Part shown: piece by piece, positions 49,204-62,022 of the stretch | Layout of the letters: each line of letters starts with the position of its first letter | Position numbering within the stretch: position 1 is the stretch's first letter | DNA from: Tillus elongatus | Lineage: Eukaryota; Arthropoda; Insecta; Coleoptera; Cleridae | DNA length: 64,000 bases | Assembly: GCA_964006375.1 (NCBI GenBank) | Contig: OZ023264.1 | Span: forward strand, 174,578,295 to 174,642,294 | Direction of reading: 5' to 3' | Program-made: the position numbers and the translations under genes | Notes under the pieces: model-generated | Told to the model about the DNA's origin: nothing | Databases searched by the model: none | Seen by the model: only the letters and a program-made list of their open reading frames with translations

Positions 49204-49245
49204 TAGTGAATTTTCGTAGAAAAAATTTACTAACGGACAGTAAGT
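49204..49245 (+). mobile_element. Solo hairpin end of an H element
   Basis: TTTTTAGTGAATTTTCGTAG followed by AAAAAATTTACTAACGG: the terminal hairpin without any of the usual following arm or core. Confidence 0.6.
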
Positions 49246-50149
49246 GAAACACCTTAGATTAAAATACTAACCTCACCTAGTATGTTATTTTTTTATTTTT
49301 TATAACAATACTTTAAAATAACAACTTACGTTTTGTAAACTCTACGGGGCGCCGTGACAGAGGAAAATTTGCTTTTAACACCGTATGTACTATTTTAAAT
49401 CTAATATTTTGCTTAAGGTTGTACCCAATATATCTCTGTATTGAATATTTGAAAACAAAACTCACTAGTATTTCTTCAATTTGGATCATATCCTTTGTAT
49501 GTCTCTCCAGTACCATACGAAAACAGGTTAATCGGTATTGCACATATGACATCCGAAACTTGACGTGGAGATTGGTAATACCAGCCTCGATCACGTAAAA
49601 ACCCTAGAAATCTTTTAAAAAATAATTATTTTAACCATTTACTTTCAACTCAATTGTGACCGGCAAGGTTCTAAACCCCAGGAAAACCCGTCACAACTTG
49701 ATATTTACCCAACGATACTGCTTTGTCTAGAACATTATCACAGGTAGCCAACTGATGCTCACTTTAAAAGAATATTCTTAAAGAGTCAGACACACTCTAC
49801 GGTATCGAATCAAACCGAATTTTCATACAATAATCCAATTCGATAGTAATTTGCTATTTAGTGTTAAAAACATCTAATGATTAATAAAGTTTTCCTAGAT
49901 GTTTTATAGATTCAGAAAAAATGGTACGGAAGCTAAAAAGCTAACCGTAACATATTGTGATACCGAATTTTTATTAAAACATTTCAAATCACGAAAGATA
50001 ACATAATAATTGGTTTCGGTAATGAAATTCGTTAAAAACACTTTTTCCTGGAAAAAACGGTTTTATTGTGTTTGTTCAGCAACAATATCTTACCAAAAAG
50101 GCCATCCTAAGATAAACTATATTATAGTATTATATAAAAAGCAGTTAAT
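49246..50149. other. Intronic stretch without recognised genes
   Basis: A 93-codon minus frame at 49313-49594 (starts MIEAGITNLHVKF) shows no domain I recognise. Confidence 0.4.
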
Positions 50150-50925
50150 TGTATTTCATTGATTGTTGTTGCCCTTACTTGGTGAAGCTGGTCTATAGTA
50201 CATACAGACTTGGAGACTACTTCTCTGGCTTCACTGTTGGTTTTCATTTCTGTAGGTGACGGGCATCACCAGCGCGTAAGGTAACTGGAGCAAGAGGCTC
50301 TTATGAATTCTAGATGCTCTCGGATGTCCTTCAACGTTTCTGTGACTAGTTTTGCTGCTTGACAGCGTCCTCAGACAGATAAAAATTGAATAAGTACGAA
50401 ATCATGACAACTACAAATAAAGATATGTTGCTATGTTATGATATGATGTTTTGATAAAAAAAGTCATCAAATTGAAAATAAAATTAAACACAAATGACGG
50501 ATGAGGCTTTTAAAATGTCTACGTGATGTATGTCAATATTTAACATAAAAATGGAACTAGCCTATAATAAATATAATAACAGTTACAACAATAAAATAAC
50601 TAAACAATAACAATAACAAAGCAGTCTCTATACAACGAAAGTATCGACATACATCAACTCATTATCTAATTACAACTTTTTTGAAAGAATAGTTAAATTT
50701 ATTTTCTTTGACATATTTTATTAGAAAGAAGAATATCCAGGAAAGGGGAATTCACTAAATCAGTTTGCCATTAAAACAAGCTAGCTATTGTTGCGTGTGT
50801 GCTTTTTGACTTCTAAAGCTTCAAAAAAGTCTATCTCACGTTTGTCATTTCAAAAAAGTTGTGGTTGTATGCGGTTATTTACTGTAGGTCAGTATCAATA
50901 ATATGTTTTGCAAATGTATGTATTA
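50150..50925 (-). mobile_element. Penelope-like element, 3' part, inverted copy
   Basis: The inverse of about 3340-4045 of the first PLE: TTGTTGTTGCCCTTACTTGG, GCAGTCTCTATACAACGAAA, CAAGCTAGCTATTGTTG. A hammerhead-like core lies on the minus strand at 50349-50374. It meets the next copy head-to-head at about 50925. Confidence 0.75.
50349..50376 (-). ncRNA. Hammerhead-like core in the inverted PLE
   Basis: Minus strand CTGAGGACGCTGTCAAGCAG then CAAAAC. CUGANGA is intact and stem II GCTG/CAGC is good; GAAAC is changed to CAAAAC. Confidence 0.55.
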
Positions 50926-51995
50926 TTTTAACATAATAGATAAAATGATAGAGAGAAAAGAATGCAAATAAGCGATTAATTTATTTTATCTAAATATTAG
51001 AGGCAAAAAAGACAACAGGTGTGTTTCAATACCTTATGTTAGAACCATTTCAGAAAACATTTCAAAAATTTCAACTACCTGTACAAATACAAAGGTAGTT
51101 TTTAAATATTACAACACGTCGCTTGATTTGATATTTAACGCGAAAGAAAGATCTTGTTTCTTGACAAAAGCTGGAGTTTATAAATTATCTTTTACACATC
51201 GTAATTACACTAACGCAATCTACATAGGTCAAATTTCTACAAATATTAACACATGATACAAAGAACTTATTTATGCATTTAGAAATAACCACGCTGACAA
51301 ATCTACATTTGCAGAACATATTATTGATACGGAATATAGACCTACAGTAAATAACCGCATATAAATACAACATTTTTATAATGACAAACGTAAGCTAGAC
51401 TTTTTTAAGCTTTAGAGATTAAAAAGCACACACACGACAATAGCTGCCTTGTTTTAAATCAGCACACTGATTTAATGGATTCCCCTTTCTTTGATATTCT
51501 TCGTTCTAATTAAATGAATCAAAGAAAGTACATTTAACTATTCTCTCAAAAAAGTACTTTCATTGTATAGAGTTTGCTTGATTACTGTTATTGTTTAGTT
51601 ATTTTATTGTTGTAACTGTTATTATAGTTATTATAGGCTAGTTTTATTTTTATGTTAAATATTGACATACATCACGTAGACATTTTGAAAGCTTCATCCG
51701 TCATTTGTGTTTCACATTTTTTTCACTTTGATGATTTTTTAAATTAAAACATCATAACATAGCAACAGATCTTTATTTGTAGTTGTCATGATTTCGTACT
51801 AATTTAATTTTTATCTGTCTGAGGATGCTGTCTAGTAGTGAAACTAGGCACAGAAACGTTAAAGAACCTCCGAGAACATCTAGAATTCATAAGAGCCTCT
51901 TGCTCCAGTTAGCTTATGCGCTGGCTACGCCCTTCACCTACAGAAACGAAACCCAACAGTGAAGCCAAAGAAGTAGTCTCCAAGTCTGTATGTAG
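50926..51995 (+). mobile_element. Penelope-like element, plus-strand partner of the head-to-head pair
   Basis: Matches 2935-3990 of the first PLE (AGATAAAATGATAGAGAGAA). The GIY-YIG frame is damaged: a stop in place of the Leu after ECK, a deletion in YKEH, and more. The 3' end has TAGTCTCCAAGTCTGTATGT. Confidence 0.75.
51811..51860 (+). ncRNA. Hammerhead-ribozyme-like core of the PLE
   Basis: CTGAGGA (51819-51825), TGCTG/TAGTA-type stem II, GAAAC (51840-51844). Both conserved boxes are intact, though stem II pairing is weakened (TAGTAGT against GCTG). Confidence 0.55.
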
Positions 51996-52233
51996 TTAAT
52001 TGTAAATTGATATATTGACCCAGGTAGCTATTAATTATGTGTTTCAACGTTCTGAAAGGTCACTTGTCCCAATGTATTATAACTGCTGGCAGTTTAAAAT
52101 TACACAAGTACATTGACAGGTATTCGATAATTTTTCTGGAAACTTCTGTTTATCTTGATGTTTTAAAAACCTAAGCAATAATGCAATCACTGTATTTTGA
52201 TGTGCGTAATTATTCACCTATGTAGATCCCGTA

Positions 52234-54113
52234 CCGTGGCGCATTGAAAACGAAACAGACCGATTTGTGTCCAGAGATTTTTTTTTAAAGAAACGCTGAA
52301 ACACGTCAATTTTAATATTGAGGGGGGACATGTTGTGACATAAAACTCAACCCCTTAAGGGTGGTAATAAAAACCCTTATATTTTAAATAGGGAACATGG
52401 GTCGTGTGTTACATCATTTGAAAGCTATTTCTTTTCTAAATTCAGCATACTAATTTTTTTGGAAGTTTTATCAACCCGTTTGAAAATTATTAACAGTTGG
52501 ATTTGCAAGAACGTATTTAATTCATTGTGATAATAAATGCACTAACTAGTCAACTTTTCGTTAGAAAACTAAGAAACAAAACCAGACGTTCTAAAGTGTT
52601 TATTTAGTTAAGTAAGAGTTTAAATTGTTGACCACCAGCTTCCATGCAAAAGTACAAATTTTGTTCAAAACGAGCTCCGACTTTCTGGGGCATTTCTGGA
52701 GTTATTAGACGGCATTCTTCAACAATGCGTCGTCGTAATTCTTCCAGAGACTCCGGTTCTGTTGCGAAAATTCTACTATTTAAATTACCACATAGAAATA
52801 AGCCTAAAGGAGTTAAGTCCGGTGATCTAGGGGGCCACTCAATAGCACCTCTACATCAAATCAATTGCTCTGGAAACTATCTATTCAAAAACGCCCTAAC
52901 ACGTTGCGAAAAATGCGGAGAAGCTCCATCTTGTTGAAACACTAATTGATTTTCTTGATAGCGATCATCATTTTCAACAATGTCAATTAGTAGAGGGTAA
53001 GCGATATTTTCTAGTTACTCCAAATACGTTTCGCCACTCAAACTGCCATCATGAAAAATTGGTCAGTTTAGACGGTCTCCAAAAATGCCAGTCCGGACAT
53101 TCCATTTTTGTGAAGTTTGAGTGTGGACTTCGCAAAAGTTTCTTGGATTATTATCTGGCCAATAACAATAATTATGACGATTGACTGTAGAGTTTAATAA
53201 AAACGTACACTCGTCTCAAAAACAGATTTTGAACAGAAAGTTCCCGTTATCAGCTATTTGTGCAGTCATAACTTCACAAAACTCCAGCCGCCGATCAAAA
53301 TCATCTTCATTCAGTTGTTGTACAAGACGAATTTTATACGGCTGGTATTTATGATGCTTCAAAATTTGCTGACTAGTTCTTCTTTTGATGTTTGAAACAG
53401 TGGCCAATTTTCTCGTGCTCAAAGTTGGGTCTGCAGCAATTTGTCCTAAAACTTCTCTCAGTAATCTCATTTCTAACCGGAAATTCACGTTCAGGATCCC
53501 GTTTTTTGTTGGCTACTGAACCACTTTGTCGAAACTTTGCAGCTAACTCAAAAGTGTATTTTCTGTTAACATGTCTGTTAGGATGTCGTTCATTAAATAA
53601 ATTTGCGGTACGGTTGGTACAATCATAGTCTTTAAAAAAAAGAGTATTTATTTGAACTCTTTCTTCTACAGAATACACCATTGTGAAATTAATTTTCGGT
53701 AGTACTATCAAGTATTAAAACGACCGATAAACTGAAACAATAAACCGCATTACTCTCATTCCGATAAGAAATGTTCTGATAGGCAATTTTTTGTTTACAA
53801 ACCAACAAAACGTTGACTATCAGCACATTTCTTATCGGAATGAGTGAAATGCGTTTTTGGATCTTCAACTGTGAATAATTTTTAAACGAGTTGATAAAAC
53901 TTCCAAAAAAATTAGTGTGTTGAATTCAGAAAAGAAAAAGCTTTCAAATGATGTAACACTCGATCCATATTCGACCCTTGAGGGTTGATGTGACAAAAGT
54001 TGAGTTTTATGTCAAAACATGTCCCTTTCAATATTATAATGACGTGTTTCAGCGTTTCTTAAAAAAAATTCTCTGTGCGCAAATCAGAATGTTTCGTTTT
54101 CAATGCGCCAACC
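52234..54113 (-). mobile_element. Long-TIR IS630/mariner-type transposon, copy C
   Basis: Ends CCGTGGCGCATTGAAAACGA and inverse CGTTTTCAATGCGCCAACCT, TA at 52232-52233 and 54114-54115. Arms as in copies A and B; hairpin at 53757-53848. Unlike A and B it is not inside a (TA)n tract. Confidence 0.85.
52604..53681 (-). pseudogene. IS630/mariner-type transposase, copy C
   Basis: Minus strand. Starts MVYSVEERVQINTLFFKDYD and reads ELAAKFRQSGSVANKKRDPE. A frameshift near 53450 (NEITE/REVLGQIAADP) leads into the next frame, VSNIKRRTSQQILKHHKYQP, with NGNFLFKICF then a stop where the first catalytic DE should follow. The second Asp block (FQQDGASPHFSQRV) and WPPRSPDLTPLGLFLCGNLN (third block with an altered LDFF and WG) are readable. 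Ends LLN-TAA at 52604. Several lesions. Confidence 0.8.
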
Positions 54114-54115
54114 TA

Positions 54116-55084
54116 TATATTTTATAGGTAGTTCTAAATAGTATCGGGTTCTTTGTCATTGAAATAAGCTGTTAGCAAACATGTTCTCTACTAATTAATT
54201 TACAGTGTGTTACCATATCCAAACTAGCTTTCCCCATTCACATCTCCTTATTCCATAAACAAATTGGGTTGGCTAACAAACTCATCCAAGCGATTTAATG
54301 AAAATTTTAAAGTGGGACGATGCACCTTCTATTCTGTATATAGCTCAGATAAGTTTGTTAGCCAGCCCGACTAAACCAGAAAATTTTTGTATCATAAGTT
54401 GAGATAACGAAGTCATTTCATTTGGCTGTTTCACACTGTTTATATTTGTTATAATAGTTTGTAAGCTGTTATGTCTAAATGTACAAGCTAATTGGCTTTG
54501 TCTGCCTTTGCATCAATTACTTTTCTTCTCGATATTGAAGACAATCAATTTTAAGTACAATCCTAAACCCCTTAAATGCCAAAACATGGAAATCTAAGGT
54601 CACAATAAAGAATGTTGCCAAGCAAATTGTATGACCAGACATATAAACTATAACACCCGAAAGACAATGGTGATTTTAAAAAGTACAAAACACGTGTGGG
54701 TTATTTCATGAAGAATTAAGTCTGCCAGTAGTCATGCGAAACGCGTGTCCTCTTATTGTTACTGTCTCCTTTAATTAAATTAACTGCATCCCCTGAGATG
54801 TACCGCTTTTCTGGGTCCTACCTACGGGGACTAGGCAGCTCTTAGCTAGCGCAAGAGAGAGCGACGTGCACAATGAGCTGCCGCTCGCTGCTGCTGTTGT
54901 TGACATCCCAGTGTCCTACCTGGGCTTAATTATCTAACCTCCGGATTCCTATTAGTGTTCTACACTTAATCAGATACATAGCCGAAGTGTCCAAATCATA
55001 TATCCGTGCGGAATACGCTACTGAATAATTAATATCGGTAATCTAATCAAACGACAGTGAGTTTAACAGGGTTAACGAAAATAG
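54116..55084. other. Intronic stretch without recognised genes
   Basis: Contains GTTGGCTAACAAACTCATCC (about 54270), an H-family phrase, so part may be an old H copy. No gene recognised. Confidence 0.4.
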
Positions 55085-55200
55085 ATATAGTAATAACCCT
55101 TTTGAGGAGATCGCGTCTTTTGAATTTTACAAATTTCTTCAAATGAGCGCTATTTAGGACCCTGAAACCCAAATTCGAGGTCAGTGTCAGACTTTATATG

Positions 55201-55272
<72 letters not shown>

Positions 55273-55690
55273 AATACCTTCCTTGCGCGAGTCGCTTGGA
55301 TAAGTTCGTTAGCCAGGGAAATCGGACTTACAAAGCTATGGTAAATGAATTTGGCACGCTGATTTACGCCATAATAATAAAGCCATGCACTAAAATTTGG
55401 ATCCCTACGTTGAAAGGAAAATAAGTTATAGGGATTATAGTTTTTCTTCTTAAAACGTCAAAAAGTCGTCATTTAAAACGTCAAAATTGACATGTTTTAA
55501 ATAAAGAACTTGAAACTAACATTACGGGCCATGTAGCAGAAATTTTGTAAGAAGTGTGTTCTATAAAGCCTTAACTTTCAGCTTCAGCCACCATTATCAT
55601 TCATTTTAATAAAATATTTGCAGAAAATGAATTTCATATAGACCCCTTTTTTGATGCTTTAGCTGTGGTTTCAACTATAGGGTTATAATA
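55085..55690 (+). mobile_element. H element copy 16
   Basis: TTTTGAGGAGATCGCGTCTT, GCGCTATTTAGGACCCTG, (TA)n 55203-55270, TCGCTTGGATAAGTTCGTTA, and the middle with AACGTCAAAATTGACATG. Neither end block nor full hairpin is preserved. Confidence 0.65.
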
Positions 55691-55850
55691 CATGGAGAAA
55701 AACTTTGTACCTACCCCTTGTTAAGCACATTGCGGGCACGAAGCAGTGTGAGATTTGGCATAGTTAAAGTGCATATAAACAAGGAGAGCAGAAAGATAAA
55801 ATGTATGTATAATATGGGATTAATAGATTAAACATTGCGTTCTTCTAATC

Positions 55851-56200
55851 AGACGAGCGTCTCGCGACAGTAAAAACTTTGATGAGTTTTTATCATTTTA
55901 ACGAAATAAAATATCTCCCTTACTGTGCTGTGTACACACAATCCTCCCAACTGACCTTCCTGACCTGCCCTGAAATAAGTTAAAAGAGAAAGGAAAAGTT
56001 CATTATACTCACATAACCTTGATATATAGCAGGGTTCATTTTCCTTCTCCTTTTAGCTTTTAATTAGGCTAACTGATGACAGGGCAGGTCAGAAAAGTCA
56101 GTTGGTAGGATTTTTTGTTATATCACGTTAGGTAGGTCTTTTATTTCGTTAAAACAACAAAAAACTCAGCCAAGTTTTTACTGTCGCGAGACGCTCGTCT
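55851..56200. mobile_element. 350-bp hairpin (foldback MITE)
   Basis: AGACGAGCGTCTCGCGACAG at 55851 is the perfect inverse of CTGTCGCGAGACGCTCGTCT at 56181-56200. The arms stay inverse for about 160 bases (GTAAAAACTT; TTTTAACGAAATAAAA; CCAACTGAC; CCTGACCTGCCCTG) around a small loop near 56025. No coding capacity. The flanks share only short AAT, so superfamily is open. Confidence 0.85.
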
Positions 56201-56334
56201 AATTAGACAGTAGGTTTGATTCCCAGTGTGACGGGTAATATATTCAATGCAATGTAAAACACATATTACTCTAGGGTCGAACATATGTATGTATACGGAT
56301 GGGTTCATACGTTCATACTGAATATTAAACTTGA

Positions 56335-56460
56335 GCTTTACTGAATTTTCTTAAAAAAGGAGAGCCAGACTTTTGAATTAAAAAAATGTCTTCAAATGAG
56401 CGCTAATTAGGCGCCCTAGAACACATATCCGGGGTCACTTTGAATTTGTATATGTACACA

Positions 56461-56557
<97 letters not shown>

Positions 56558-57479
56558 GTTTCATATCGATAACTCAAAAAATAATATTGCAATCTTGATC
56601 GAATTTGGTGAGTGACTTCTTTTTGCAAGTGGTTTGGATAGGTTCCTTATCCAGGAAAATCGATCCAGGTTTTCCCGGAAAATTTTGGGTTTAATCCAAA
56701 AAATATATATCTCCGAAAATAACAAAGTAAGAGCAACCAAATTTGGCGAACGTATATGCATTGTAAATAATGAACCATGTACCAAAACTTAGGTCTCGAA
56801 GTTTAAAGACAAAAAAGTTATGGGAAGTTAAAAAAAATGGAGTTTTCCTCAAAACGTCAAAGTCGCAATTTGAAACGTCAAAATTAACAATGTTTAGGCA
56901 AAGAACGTGAAGCAAATACGGATTGTGAAAAGAAAATGTTGCAAGGAAAGTGTTATGCGAACCCTTACGTTTCAGCTTTAACCGTCACTACCCTTCATTT
57001 TACTAAAATGTTTACAGAAACTTCATTTCAAATAGACACTTTCTCTGATGCTTTGGCTGTCGGTTTAGTTAAAATGATGCTTTCGCTGTAGGTTTAGTAA
57101 AGCTTATGGTTTAACGGTCTATAATTTTTAGCTAAATTTCGTGGAACAAATTTGTTAATGCATTTTTGCATTTTTGATCGAAATATGATGCATGTTTGTA
57201 AGAAAAAAATCTGGACGCGGTATGTGCGTTTTTTGCGTTCCTTCAAATTTCATAACTCAATTTGCTATTAACGTAAGGTTTGTTGGCTAGAAAATCAACA
57301 TTTAACTTGAGTTTCAGAAAATTTTTGTACATTTTCAAACAATAAGTAGTTTTATAAAATATAGTACATTGTTTATACTACATAGGCTATACCGGTAATC
57401 AGATTGTTGCCGGCTCGCATTTGCTATTAAAAACATTTTTATGGAAATTCGCTTCCATAACGCACTTGCTGCGTCCAGA
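56335..57479 (+). mobile_element. H element copy 17, near full length with end module
   Basis: Hairpin side ACTGAATTTTCTTAAAAAAG, CATATCCGGGGTCACTTTG, (TA)n 56461-56552, TAACTCAAAAAATAATATTG, long middle, end block TCTGGACGCGGTATGTGCGT (57210), module, and inverse end block CCATAACGCACTTGCTGCGT (57456-57475). Confidence 0.75.
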
Positions 57480-58371
57480 CTTTTTACCTATAGCCAGCTT
57501 TATCTAATTTGACCGAAACCTACGAGGTAACTCCCCATCTTACAGGATTTTTTCTCCATGGCATATAATTCCTGTCGTGAGCTTTTTTTAGACCTCTTGC
57601 GTGTACCGTACAATTACAATAGCTGAAAGTGCTATTTTGGAAGTAATAGTAAACGACAAGACGTAAGTTATATATAATATATACTAACTTTACAAAAAAT
57701 CCAAACAGGCAGTAAGGGTCGATCAATTGGTAACAATATGAACAACAAAATTTAACAGATATATACTTTTTTAATTTTGCTTTGTCAAACAATTATCTCT
57801 TTAAATTTAGAACGCCCTCATGGCTCCTGTCAGTTAACAATTGAAAAATAGTGGTGTTGTCAGATTAAACGAGGGGAGGGAGATGGCTTTTAAATACCGT
57901 GATAATAGAAAGGTTAATATTTATATATAACAAAACTTAGTTTTAGCTTGCTTTTGAACAAATTAAATTACTTTCGTTGAAAATTTGATTTATTAACAGT
58001 TTTCTATATTCAGATGCGTCGCAATATCACAGATGGCAACCCCGCTGATTGTTTATTGTGACATACTTTTGTAGCCTGTCCGTTTAAAGCTTAATTTGGA
58101 GATTTTATTTGCAGTGGCAGCGGAACCCTGATTTATCTGATTATCTGATCTTGTCTAACATTATATGCATCCATTCAGCGGTAACTTTAGGTCATATCGT
58201 AGATTATTTGTTTTTTATTTAGTTATAACTAAATTTACTCAACCGATTGAGTCGACATTTGTAGATAGGACCACTTTTATGATATATATGCGCTTGTAGA
58301 GTTTTAGTTGAATACATCTAGTAATTTAAAAAATCTTACGTGCAAGCAGCTTTTTTGCATTTTGTGTCAAA
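57480..58371. other. Intronic stretch without recognised genes
   Basis: A 90-codon minus frame at 57520-57792 is AT-driven. Nothing recognised. Confidence 0.4.
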
Positions 58372-58457
58372 ACTATCTAACGAACTCTTCCAAGACGAAG
58401 CGGATTTCCAGATTTGAATTTGATTGGTCAATTATTTCTTGAGTTATCGGTTGGATA

Positions 58458-58533
<76 letters not shown>

Positions 58534-58647
58534 CTTGGATGTTGGTTCTAGGGGCCCTAACTCGCGCTAGTTTCAAGAAAATTTCCAAAAGTCTTACCAT
58601 CGATACTTCTCTATTCGTGAATTTTCCTAATGAAAATTCACTAAAAA
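58372..58647 (-). mobile_element. H element copy 18, short
   Basis: ATCTAACGAACTCTTCCAAG, GAGTTATCGGTTGGATAC, (TA)n 58459-58531, then GTTCTAGGGGCCCTAACTCG, CTTACCATCGATACTTCTCT and hairpin GTGAATTTTCCTAATGAAAATTCAC ending 58643. Confidence 0.75.
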
Positions 58648-59197
58648 CATGACGGATTTAGAACGAAATGGTGGTTTCAATTTCTCAAAATATTTCGGGA
58701 ACGGCTGCGTATATCGCACTTCTGAGAAAAAGAGAATGTCTACAAAATGCCCAAATCTTCGTAATTCATTCGAAATTATATCGATTTATTTCGGAAGATG
58801 CCAAAGTGTGCGAATCTAAGTGTATTGTATATGCAGCGTTTATGATACCCCGAATTCTATGCATCGGCTTTAGTAATTGAATTTTATGTGAATCTGTTTT
58901 CCCATTTAATTCCAAATTTATATTAAACTGAATTTACCAGTCTGATCAAACTGCTGAATGAGCAAATGAAAAGCAACAAATAAAATCCAAGTATGCTCTG
59001 GAAGCGACGAACCATTTAATTAAATGTCAACCTGGACATAAAACACACGATCGTATACAGATTCAAATGCGTTCCTTATTTTATGTTTTATTATTGATTC
59101 GTTTGCAAAGTTAATTGTTTAATTCTAAAAGGAAGTAAATACACAATAAATGTATAATTTGCAGTACATGAGTTTGTAGACAACAGAACACATAAAG
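58648..59197. other. Intronic stretch without recognised genes
   Basis: No repeat or coding domain recognised. Confidence 0.4.
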
Positions 59198-59436
59198 TCT
59201 AGACGCAGCCTTATGGAAGTGGATTTTCATAAAAATGTTTTCAATAGCAAAATTGTCTCTCTAATAGAAGCAGGTATCAATCTGGTTACCGGTATAGCCT
59301 ATATAGCAGAAACAATGTCCCATGTTTTATCAAAATTACTTACTGTTTGAAAATGTACAAAAAAAATTCCGAAAATAAACTTAAAATGTTGATTTCCTAG
59401 CCAACAAACCTTAAGTTAATAGCAAATTGAGTTATT
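59198..59436 (+). mobile_element. H end module, half copy
   Basis: Starts with a damaged end block (TCTAGACGCAGCCTTATGG), then the module phrases TTTTCAATAGCAAAATTG, GGTTACCGGTATAGCCTATA and TAATAGCAAATTGAGTTATT. It stops before the closing inverse block. Confidence 0.65.
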
Positions 59437-59439
59437 GTA

Positions 59440-60118
59440 AAAGTCATTATTTTATTGGCTTTTCAAGAAGAACAAACAACTTCTACCCATCAAGTTGCAC
59501 GTGAAAATGATGTTAGTCAATCAACAGTTTTAAGGTGTATCAAAAACGAAAAATGCATCTCTACACTACAACACGTTCAAGAGTTGATTGACGGTGTTCC
59601 TGATAGAAGACTGCAATTTTGTGAACAACTGCTGGACATGTTACACAGAAATGTTATTTCTTCTGCTGACGTTCTGTCTTCCGATGAAGCAACATTTCTT
59701 TTGAATGGCGATGTAAGCGGGCAAAATTGCAGACACTGGGCTGCCAAAAACCCCCACTAGATGCAACAAACACTTTCAGCCTCCTCATAAGTTGAACGTT
59801 TGAGCTGGTATCATTGGTGATCACGTAGCTGGACTTGTTTTTATAGAAAATTTAAACGGTCCAAGATATTTAGAATTTCTGAAAGAACAGGTTGTCCCAA
59901 GGTTATCAGAATTGTATCCAAATGTAATGGAACCTAATATTCCCCACGAAAAAATATGGTTTCAACAAGACGGTGCACCGCCTCAGTTTGCTCTTCAGGT
60001 ACGGGAGTATTTAGGCGAAGTGTTTCCACACAGATGGATTGGACAAAGAGGTTTCCTAGAATGGCCCACTAGATCACCAGATCTTACACCTCTTGATTTT
60101 TTTATGGGGATACGTTAA
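59440..60118 (+). pseudogene. IS630/mariner-type transposase relic, interrupted by an H element
   Basis: Reads STHQVARENDVSQSTVLRCI (helix-turn-helix), DGVPDRRLQFCEQLLDMLHR, VLSSDEATFLLNGDVSGQNC (first catalytic region DE) and CRHWAAKNPH then stop. After frameshifts it reads MYPNVMEPNIPHEKIWFQQD (second Asp), then WIGQRGFLEWPTRSPDLTPL (third Asp, 36 residues later) and DFFMGI, where the H element begins. Its last part is at 60754-60905. Confidence 0.8.
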
Positions 60119-60753
<635 letters not shown>

Positions 60754-60905
60754 AAAACGGTGTGTACGAAACGCAACCTGCTGAATTAGATAACTTGAAA
60801 ATAAAAATAACAACATAAATTAGGAACGTAATGCCTGACGTGTTGTACAGTGTTAGGGAATAATTCCAGAGCAGATTATTTCGTTGTGTGCAAGTAAATG
60901 GAGAA
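60754..60905 (+). pseudogene. Tail of the interrupted transposase relic
   Basis: Resumes with ACGGTGTGTACGAAACGCAA and continues CTGACGTGTTGTACAGTGTT to ATTTCGTTGTGTGCAAGTAA, matching 20528-20660. Confidence 0.75.
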
Positions 60906-61364
60906 ATTTTAAAGATCTATTATAAGAAAATTATAAGAAAATCATCATCAATTTTAAGGCGCCCTGTATAAGACTACATCAACCTATTTATGTAGATATT
61001 GAATACCAGGCTTTTTCAAACTGTGCCCAAAATTTCAGCCTTCTATGGTTTCAAATAGCAGCTAAATTAAAATTTTAGTGGGACCATTTTCCTGAGAAAA
61101 AAAATATTACATAAGTATTATCTCGAAACCCGATGTAGATAGGTAAAGGAAGCTATTACGAAAAAACGATCACAAAGAAATTACAATTCTAAACAAAATA
61201 GTATGTAGGCTGTCCTATTAAAAATAAGAAAGTTGTTACTACTTTTGTGTAGAAGCGGCAACACCGCCAAAACAAAAATATTTTAGAAAGACAGGTCGTG
61301 CCTATTTATGGCAGTATCCAAATTTTCAGATTAATTCTAGTCTCATTTTCAATAAACACCTAAC
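60906..61364. other. Intronic stretch without recognised genes
   Basis: Contains GCGCCCTGTATAAGACTAC, a possible end of a CAGGG-type element. No gene recognised. Confidence 0.4.
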
Positions 61365-61455
61365 CTACCATCGACCATCAATGACCTGGCATTTCTGTAA
61401 TATACAAGGAGAAAGGTTTAAGGGCAAAGCCGCAAGGATACAACCGCAAACGCGT

Positions 61456-61481
61456 GTTTCAGGCTTATTAGCCATCATCAG
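61456..61481 (-). ncRNA. Hammerhead-like core, minus strand
   Basis: Inverse of GTTTCAGGCTTATTAGCCAT and CATCAG: CTGATGA, stem II GGCT-AATA-AGCC, then T and GAAAC. Confidence 0.6.
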
Positions 61482-61996
61482 TACGGTATAGCCAGGTGAT
61501 GATGGGAACACTCTGGATGAAGATGCAAAGATACACGGAGTCACAACAGGAAACCAGTGCACAAATGCAGCAACATTTGGAAGACCCTCAATCCGAGGGA
61601 AAGAACAAAAAAGCTACGGAGGCAAAGAAATCACCTGCGTGAGCATCCGGAGCCCAGCAAGTTATATTAACAATAACAGGATTGATAACACGGCATTTAT
61701 GTAATAAACAAGGAGAAAGGTGTTTTCGGTTGTATCCTTGCGGCTTTGCTCTTAAACCTTTCTCCTTGTATATTACAGAAATACCGTGTTATCAATCATG
61801 TTATAGTTAATATAACATCCTGGGCTCCGGATACTCACGCAGGTGATTTTTTTGCATCCGTAGCTTTTTTGGTTGTTTTTCTCGGATTGAGGGTCCTCCA
61901 AATGTTGCTGCAATTGTGCACTGGTTGCCTGTTGTGACTCCGTGTATCTTTGCATCTTCATCCAGAGTGTTCCCATCTTCACCTGGCTATACCGTA

Positions 61997-62022
61997 CTGA
62001 TGATGGCTAATAAGCCTGAAAC
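61997..62022 (+). ncRNA. Hammerhead-like core, plus strand
   Basis: CTGATGA (61997-62003), TGGCTAATAAGCCT with a GGCT/AGCC stem, GAAAC (62018-62022). The very short stem II is typical of the minimal hammerheads described from Penelope-like elements. Confidence 0.65.

Larger units (their letters stand above)
61365..62022. mobile_element. Inverted pair of PLE terminal regions with two hammerhead-like cores
   Basis: The two arms (about 61456-61718 and 61770-62022) are inverse over roughly 260 bases: ATGCAGCAACATTTGGAAGA against TCCAAATGTTGCTGCAATTG; GATGAAGATGCAAAGATACA; CAAGGAGAAAGG. Each outer end carries a hammerhead-like core, so it looks like two Penelope terminal regions head-to-head. Open frames in it (61365-61982) are mirror artefacts. 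Confidence 0.65.

Noticed and set aside
61365..61982. Similar frames on both strands around 61365-61562 and 61746-61982
   Set aside because: They mirror each other because the region is an inverted repeat; no domain is visible.
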